This document shows positions 14,767 through 17,595 of a stretch of DNA of 17,595 nt, in pieces. Numbering within the stretch: position 1 is the first letter of the stretch; every line of letters begins with the position of its first letter. The notes under the pieces were generated by a model, which worked only from the letters and a program-made list of their open reading frames with translations, did not search any database and was not told the DNA's origin. This stretch comes from CAYTKU01 sp964550845. Lineage in GTDB: Bacteria; Patescibacteriota; Patescibacteriia; Magasanikbacterales; UBA922. The DNA lies in NCBI GenBank assembly GCA_964550845.1, contig CAZKAD010000017.1:1-17595 (forward strand), in the 5' to 3' direction. The position numbers were made by a program, and so were the translations under genes.

Positions 14767-15666
14767 ATGTACGCCCTTCTTCCTCTCTTGCTTATATTTT
14801 TTTCTTTTGCCGTTATTATCTTTATTATTGTTAAAAAATTCCCACAATTAACCCTTCTTGATGTGGAAAGTATCCCAGAAGTAAAAGAAGAAAAGAAAAA
14901 AGAAGAATTTTTGAAAAAACGAGCTGAGAAAAAAAGTAAAGAACAAAAAGAAAAAAAGAAAGGAAAATGGCAACTGTTTTTTGCTATCTCAAAAAATATT
15001 CAGACAGGCTTTCGTTCTTTTACAGGAACGATAGAGAAAAAAGTTTTTCATCATACATTTTCTCGTTCGAGGGCGAAAAAAATCGAAGAAGGAATTAGTC
15101 CAGAGCAAGAAATTTCAAGCTTACTACGTGAGGCGACCAATGCTTCTCACGAGCATGATTTTGATGTTGCAGAAAAAAAATATATTGAAATTATTCGACT
15201 TGATCCAAAACATATTGAAGCCTACCGAGGGCTTGCTCATGTGTACGAAAAATTGGGTCAAAATAAAGAAGCCGAAGAAACCTATAAATTTTTGCATTAT
15301 CTGGTTCCCAATGATGATTTGGTGTTGGTGAGTTTGGCAGAACTCTCAGAAAAAAATGATAAAAATACTGAGGCGATTCAATACTATGAAAAGGCACTGT
15401 TGCTAAACGATTCGGTTGCGAGCCGGTTTGCCAAGTTGGCTGCTTTGCTCGAAAATGAGAAACAATATGCGCCTGCACTTGAGGCTATGCAGCAGGCCGT
15501 AGAGCTGGAGTCTCAAAATCCAAAATATCTTGACAATTTGACTGAACTTGCTATAATGGTGGGCAATAAAGAACTGGCAGAAGAAGGGTATGGGAAACTC
15601 CGTTTGGTCAATCCAGACAACCAAAAACTTCCTCTGCTAAAGGAAAAAATTCAATCTTTGGAATAG
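14767..15666 (+). CDS. Membrane-anchored TPR protein, function unknown
   Basis: A 299-aa protein with an N-terminal membrane helix (residues 2-22, MYALLPLLLIFFS onward). A very basic Lys/Glu-rich stretch (about 38-66) is probably helical. At least four tetratricopeptide units then occupy about 120-290 (for example AEKKYIEIIRLDPKHIEAYR, AIQYYEKALLLNDS and ALEAMQQAVELESQNPKY). The basic segment after the helix suggests that the TPR domain is cytoplasmic, where it could hold a protein complex at the membrane. No enzymatic motif is seen. It begins 2 bases after tpiA and ends 14 bases before tRNA-Thr(UGU). A perfect-consensus promoter for the tRNAs lies inside its 3' end (15530-15557). Confidence 0.85.
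   Translation: MYALLPLLLIFFSFAVIIFIIVKKFPQLTLLDVESIPEVKEEKKKEEFLKKRAEKKSKEQKEKKKGKWQLFFAISKNIQTGFRSFTGTIEKKVFHHTFSRSRAKKIEEGISPEQEISSLLREATNASHEHDFDVAEKKYIEIIRLDPKHIEAYRGLAHVYEKLGQNKEAEETYKFLHYLVPNDDLVLVSLAELSEKNDKNTEAIQYYEKALLLNDSVASRFAKLAALLENEKQYAPALEAMQQAVELESQNPKYLDNLTELAIMVGNKELAEEGYGKLRLVNPDNQKLPLLKEKIQSLE
15530..15557 (+). promoter_or_regulatory. Consensus sigma70 promoter inside the TPR gene, for the tRNA pair
   Basis: TTGACA (15530-15535), a 16-base spacer, then TATAAT (15552-15557): both hexamers are perfect. The predicted start near 15564 lies about 117 bases before tRNA-Thr(UGU). It is inside codons for LDNLTELAIMVG of the TPR protein, so it would give the tRNAs an independent, strong promoter. 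Confidence 0.65.
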
Positions 15667-15680
15667 GTTATTCCATATAT

Positions 15681-15756
15681 GCCACCTTAGCTCAGTTGGT
15701 AGAGCAGCACTTTTGTAAAGTGACGGTCGTCAGTTCGAATCTGTCAGGTGGCTCCA
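15681..15756 (+). tRNA. tRNA-Thr (anticodon UGU), CCA encoded
   Basis: The acceptor GCCACCT (15681-15687) pairs with AGGTGGC. The D arm is GCTC-AGTTGGTA-GAGC, the anticodon loop TTTGTAA gives TGT, and the T loop is TTCGAAT. The discriminator is T15753 and CCA is encoded (15754-15756). Two stem flaws are visible: G27 faces A43 in the anticodon stem, and the T stem GTCAG/CTGTC has a T-T mismatch. Confidence 0.93.
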
Positions 15757-15779
15757 AATCCCTTATAAAAAAGGGATTT
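15756..15779 (+). other. Hairpin spacer between two tRNAs
   Basis: AAATCCC (15756-15762) pairs with GGGATTT (15773-15779) around a 10-base A/T loop. There is no T-run after it, so it is more likely a processing spacer in a two-tRNA transcript than a terminator. Confidence 0.4.
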
Positions 15780-15788
15780 ACAATTTAT

Positions 15789-15871
15789 GGGTCGGTTCCA
15801 GAGCGGTCAAATGGGGCAGACTGTAAATCTGCTGGCTTACGCCTTCGCATGTTCGAATCATGCCCGGCCCA
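15789..15871 (+). tRNA. tRNA-Tyr (anticodon GUA), no encoded CCA
   Basis: The acceptor GGGTCGG (15789-15795) pairs with CCGGCCC (15864-15870) with one G-T wobble. The anticodon stem GCAGA/TCTGC encloses CTGTAAA, giving anticodon GTA. A long variable arm (TGGCTTACGCCTT region) makes it a class II tRNA, as expected for bacterial tRNA-Tyr. The discriminator A15871 is followed by CAA, so CCA must be added after transcription, unlike the upstream tRNA-Thr. Confidence 0.95.
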
Positions 15872-15872
15872 C

Positions 15873-15902
15873 AAAAAAACTCTCCACACGGAGAGCTTTT
15901 TT
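15873..15902. terminator. Bidirectional terminator between tRNA-Tyr and bcp
   Basis: CTCTCC (15880-15885) pairs with GGAGAG (15890-15895) around ACAC. Seven A lie on the left and six T on the right. It should end the tRNA transcript on the + strand and the bcp transcript on the - strand. Confidence 0.88.
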
Positions 15903-15904
15903 AT

Positions 15905-16369
15905 TTACATATTTTTTGCGTCTTTGATCACTTCATCAACGTGTTCAGCTGGCTTTACCTTTTCATAATGCTTGATTACAACACCTTTTTCATCGATGAG
16001 AAATGAATCACGCTGTATTCCCATATATTTTTTTCCAAACATGGATTTTTGTCCCCAGACACCATAATCATTGACGACTTTTTTTTCTGTATCAGCAAGG
16101 AGAGGAAAATTGAGGCCAAATTTCTCTGCAAATTTTTTGTGGCTTTTGACATCATCCACGCTTACGCCCAAGACTTGGACATTGTGTTTTTTGAGTTCAT
16201 TCAAGCGGTCGCGAAAACTACACGCTTCAGTCGTACACCCGGGTGTATCATCTTTGGGATAAAAATAAAGGAGAACCTTTTTGCCCAAGTAGTCAGAAAG
16301 TGAATGTTCTTGGCCCTCTTGATCGAGGAGAGTAAAATCAGGGGCTTTTTGGTTGAGTTGAACAGCCAT
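15905..16369 (-). CDS. bcp: Thioredoxin-dependent peroxiredoxin, Bcp/PrxQ type
   Basis: A 154-aa cytoplasmic peroxidase that reduces hydrogen peroxide and organic peroxides and is regenerated by thioredoxin. FYPKDDTPGCTTEACSF holds the P-x(3)-T-x(2)-C catalytic motif with peroxidatic Cys45. Cys50, five residues on, is the resolving Cys typical of PrxQ. KAPDF near the start, VLGVSVDD, FPLLADTEKKV and GIQRDSFLIDEKG with its conserved Arg are all present, and the length is normal. It is a single-gene unit on the - strand with its own promoter (16398-16426) and a shared terminator. The leader is about 22 bases with no Shine-Dalgarno. Confidence 0.97.
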   Translation of the reverse strand: MAVQLNQKAPDFTLLDQEGQEHSLSDYLGKKVLLYFYPKDDTPGCTTEACSFRDRLNELKKHNVQVLGVSVDDVKSHKKFAEKFGLNFPLLADTEKKVVNDYGVWGQKSMFGKKYMGIQRDSFLIDEKGVVIKHYEKVKPAEHVDEVIKDAKNM

Positions 16370-16397
16370 ATATGAAGTTTAAGAGTAAGATAAATTG

Positions 16398-16426
16398 AGT
16401 GTAGCATTTTTCATACTTATCCACAA
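16398..16426 (-). promoter_or_regulatory. Sigma70 promoter for bcp
   Basis: On the - strand, TTGTGG (16421-16426), a 17-base spacer, then TACACT (16398-16403), preceded by TGC (extended -10). The predicted start is near 16391, about 22 bases before ATG 16369. TTATCCACA on the + strand (16417-16425), a perfect DnaA-box sequence, overlaps the -35 box, but a single box is weak evidence. Confidence 0.65.
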
Positions 16427-16461
16427 CAGAGGGAGATTTTTTGTGAGTTGTTTTGGAATGC

Positions 16462-16490
16462 TTGATCACAGGGCTTTTTTTTGCTTTAAT
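16462..16490 (+). promoter_or_regulatory. Probable sigma70 promoter for mutM
   Basis: TTGATC (16462-16467), a 17-base spacer containing a T-run, then TTTAAT (16485-16490). The predicted start near 16497 gives a leader of about 28 bases to ATG 16525. It is divergent from the bcp promoter. Confidence 0.5.
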
Positions 16491-16524
16491 GCAAGAAGAT
16501 TTTTCATAGGCTTTTATAACCTTT

Positions 16525-17379
16525 ATGCCAGAACTCCCTGAAGTAGAATCAGTCCGCCAGAGTTTACTCCCCAAGATTTGTCATAAAAAAATTGTGGGGC
16601 TAGACATACATACACCTTCTATCATCCGTAATAGGGAGGAATTTTTTTATTCGCACGTAGTTGGGAAAGAATTTACAGATATCCAAAGAGTGGGCAAACT
16701 TTTGATCTTTGTTTTGGATTGCACGCAATATATGTTGGCACATCTCAAGATGACGGGGAAATTTATCTATATTGATAAACACGAGACTCGAAGTGTTGGG
16801 CACTCTCTAACCAAAAACAAAAAACTCGATCCAAAACATACGCGTGTAACATTTACTTTTGATGATTTTTCTATCCTCATTTTTCACGATGTACGCAAAT
16901 TTGGTTATTTGGAAATTGTCGATGAACCTAAGAAAGAGCAGGTTGTCTCTCGTTTTGGCATTGAACCATTGACTTCTTCATTTGTCTACGAGGCGTTTGA
17001 AAAGATTTTTGCAAAGAAAAAAACATGTCTTAAAGCCGTGCTCCTCGATCAAAAATTTATTGCTGGAATTGGAAATATTTATGCTGATGAAATTTGTTTT
17101 TCTGCTGGTATTTTGCCAACACGAATTCCACAGAGTCTTACAAAAAAAGAAGTATTAAAGATTTTTACTGCTTCGCAAGATATTCTCGCGCGTGCTATTG
17201 AAAAGCGGGGAACGACCTTTCATGATTATGTCGATGGCGATGGGAGAAAAGGTGGATATTTGGAGTTTTTGCAGGTCTACCAACGTACAGGGCAGGATTG
17301 CCGTAGGTGTCAGGCAAAGATTGTGAAAATACGAGTAGCAGGGCGGGGAACACATATTTGTAAAAACTGCCAAATATAG
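16525..17379 (+). CDS. mutM: Formamidopyrimidine-DNA glycosylase (Fpg/MutM)
   Basis: A bifunctional base-excision repair enzyme that removes 8-oxoguanine and formamidopyrimidines and nicks the DNA at the lesion. MPELPEVESV gives the catalytic N-terminal Pro2 (after Met removal) and Glu3. Lys58 in RVGKLLIF matches the conserved lysine, HLKMTGKF follows at 73-80, and AGIGNIYADEICF is the helix-two-turn-helix part. The C-terminal zinc finger is CRRC-x16-CKNC with RGTHIC between. At 284 aa it is slightly longer than usual (about 270), from an insert after TGKF (residues about 81-105, Lys-rich). It is convergent with no gene and is followed by a tRNA promoter. With bcp next door, both oxidative-damage functions are adjacent, though divergently transcribed. 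Confidence 0.97.
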   Translation: MPELPEVESVRQSLLPKICHKKIVGLDIHTPSIIRNREEFFYSHVVGKEFTDIQRVGKLLIFVLDCTQYMLAHLKMTGKFIYIDKHETRSVGHSLTKNKKLDPKHTRVTFTFDDFSILIFHDVRKFGYLEIVDEPKKEQVVSRFGIEPLTSSFVYEAFEKIFAKKKTCLKAVLLDQKFIAGIGNIYADEICFSAGILPTRIPQSLTKKEVLKIFTASQDILARAIEKRGTTFHDYVDGDGRKGGYLEFLQVYQRTGQDCRRCQAKIVKIRVAGRGTHICKNCQI

Positions 17380-17393
17380 CCAAAAAAGAGAGA

Positions 17394-17422
17394 TTGACGT
17401 TTTTGGAGTTTTGTTATATAAT
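17394..17422 (+). promoter_or_regulatory. Sigma70 promoter for the tRNA-Thr(GGU) transcript
   Basis: TTGACG (17394-17399), a 17-base spacer, then TATAAT (17417-17422), the same hexamers and spacing as the glyQS promoter. Transcription would begin near 17429, so about 114 bases precede the tRNA at 17543. Confidence 0.85.
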
Positions 17423-17448
17423 ATTCACACTTTGGCTAAAAAATTTAT

Positions 17449-17530
17449 GCGGTCATAGCTCCCAGATGTTGCTTCGCTCTTCGGGGCAGGTAGTTGGATG
17501 TTGCAAGCCAGATAACTCATTTGAGAAATA
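17449..17530 (+). other. Unidentified tRNA-like or structured leader segment
   Basis: The segment starts GCGGTCATAGCTC, matching 11 of 13 bases of the true tRNA 94 bases downstream (GCTGCCATAGCTC), but no matching 3' acceptor strand (TGACCGC) follows and the rest does not fold as a tRNA. It contains a GCTC-TTCG-GGGC hairpin with a UUCG tetraloop (17477-17488), the direct repeat GATGTTGC (17465 and 17498), and CTCA-TT-TGAG (17517-17526). It lies inside the transcript from the promoter at 17394. It could be a decayed tRNA, a leader RNA or a small RNA. Confidence 0.35.
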
Positions 17531-17542
17531 TAATTCAATAAT

Positions 17543-17595
17543 GCTGCCATAGCTCAGTTGGTAGAGCGTCGCCATGGTAAGGCGAAGGTCTCCAG
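17543..17595 (+). tRNA. tRNA-Thr (anticodon GGU), 3' truncated by window end
   Basis: The acceptor 5' strand is GCTGCCA (17543-17549), the D arm GCTC-AGTTGGTA-GAGC, and the anticodon stem TCGCC/GGCGA is perfect around ATGGTAA, giving anticodon GGT. The window ends in the T arm, so the acceptor 3' strand and CCA are not seen. It is the second threonine tRNA here, complementing the UGU isoacceptor at 15681. Confidence 0.92.

Noticed and set aside
16417..16425. Perfect DnaA-box sequence TTATCCACA as a hint of a replication origin
   Set aside because: It is single, with no second box, no AT-rich unwinding array and no dnaA or dnaN nearby. It is also part of the bcp -35 region.
1..17595. CRISPR arrays, insertion sequences, prophage or toxin-antitoxin modules
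   Set aside because: No regularly spaced repeats, transposase motifs, phage structural genes or paired small toxin/antitoxin ORFs were found on either strand.

Overview
The window reads as one stretch of a small, AT-rich bacterial chromosome, most likely a Patescibacteria/CPR (Parcubacteria-like) organism. That assignment is inference. It rests on AT-rich coding sequence with lysine-rich proteins, almost no Shine-Dalgarno motifs, a ComEC split into two genes, the dimeric type of glycyl-tRNA synthetase, and secreted proteins rich in thrombospondin type 3 (TSP3) repeats. UGA ends two genes (TGA at 1013-1015 and 6721-6723), so the UGA=Gly code of Gracilibacteria/Absconditabacteria does not apply. 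No rRNA, CRISPR array, transposase or phage gene was seen.

Left block, 1-9931, all on the + strand. Three family 2 glycosyltransferases (the first cut by the window edge) enclose a nucleotidyltransferase-fold protein. A 125-bp imperfect palindrome (3959-4083) follows, then a long-form RmlA-like sugar nucleotidyltransferase with a beta-helix tail. Next come four overlapping or nearly abutting genes: a ComEC channel protein, a separately encoded ComEC-type metallo-beta-lactamase, a membrane-anchored protein with 14 TSP3 calcium motifs, and a secreted L,D-transpeptidase with four TSP3 motifs. The block ends at a strong hairpin terminator (9902-9931). Together it looks like a cell-envelope and DNA-uptake block: sugar activation, glycan assembly, DNA import and peptidoglycan cross-linking.

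Middle block, 9930-11260. It holds two genes of unusual composition. A very AT-rich PrmC/HemK-like methyltransferase lies on the - strand. A GC-rich orphan ORF of 129 aa is transcribed divergently, with its own promoter and terminator. The orphan ORF is the most unusual coding region here.

Right block, 11262-17595. It carries core functions: glyQS, an M16 zinc peptidase, tpiA, a membrane-anchored TPR protein, tRNA-Thr(UGU) and tRNA-Tyr(GUA), bcp peroxiredoxin (- strand), mutM, and a second tRNA-Thr(GGU) cut by the right edge. An unidentified tRNA-like leader segment precedes this last tRNA.

Several sigma70-type promoters with a 16-17 bp spacer can be read directly. In five of them the predicted 5' leader is only about 20-28 nt and usually has no ribosome binding site.
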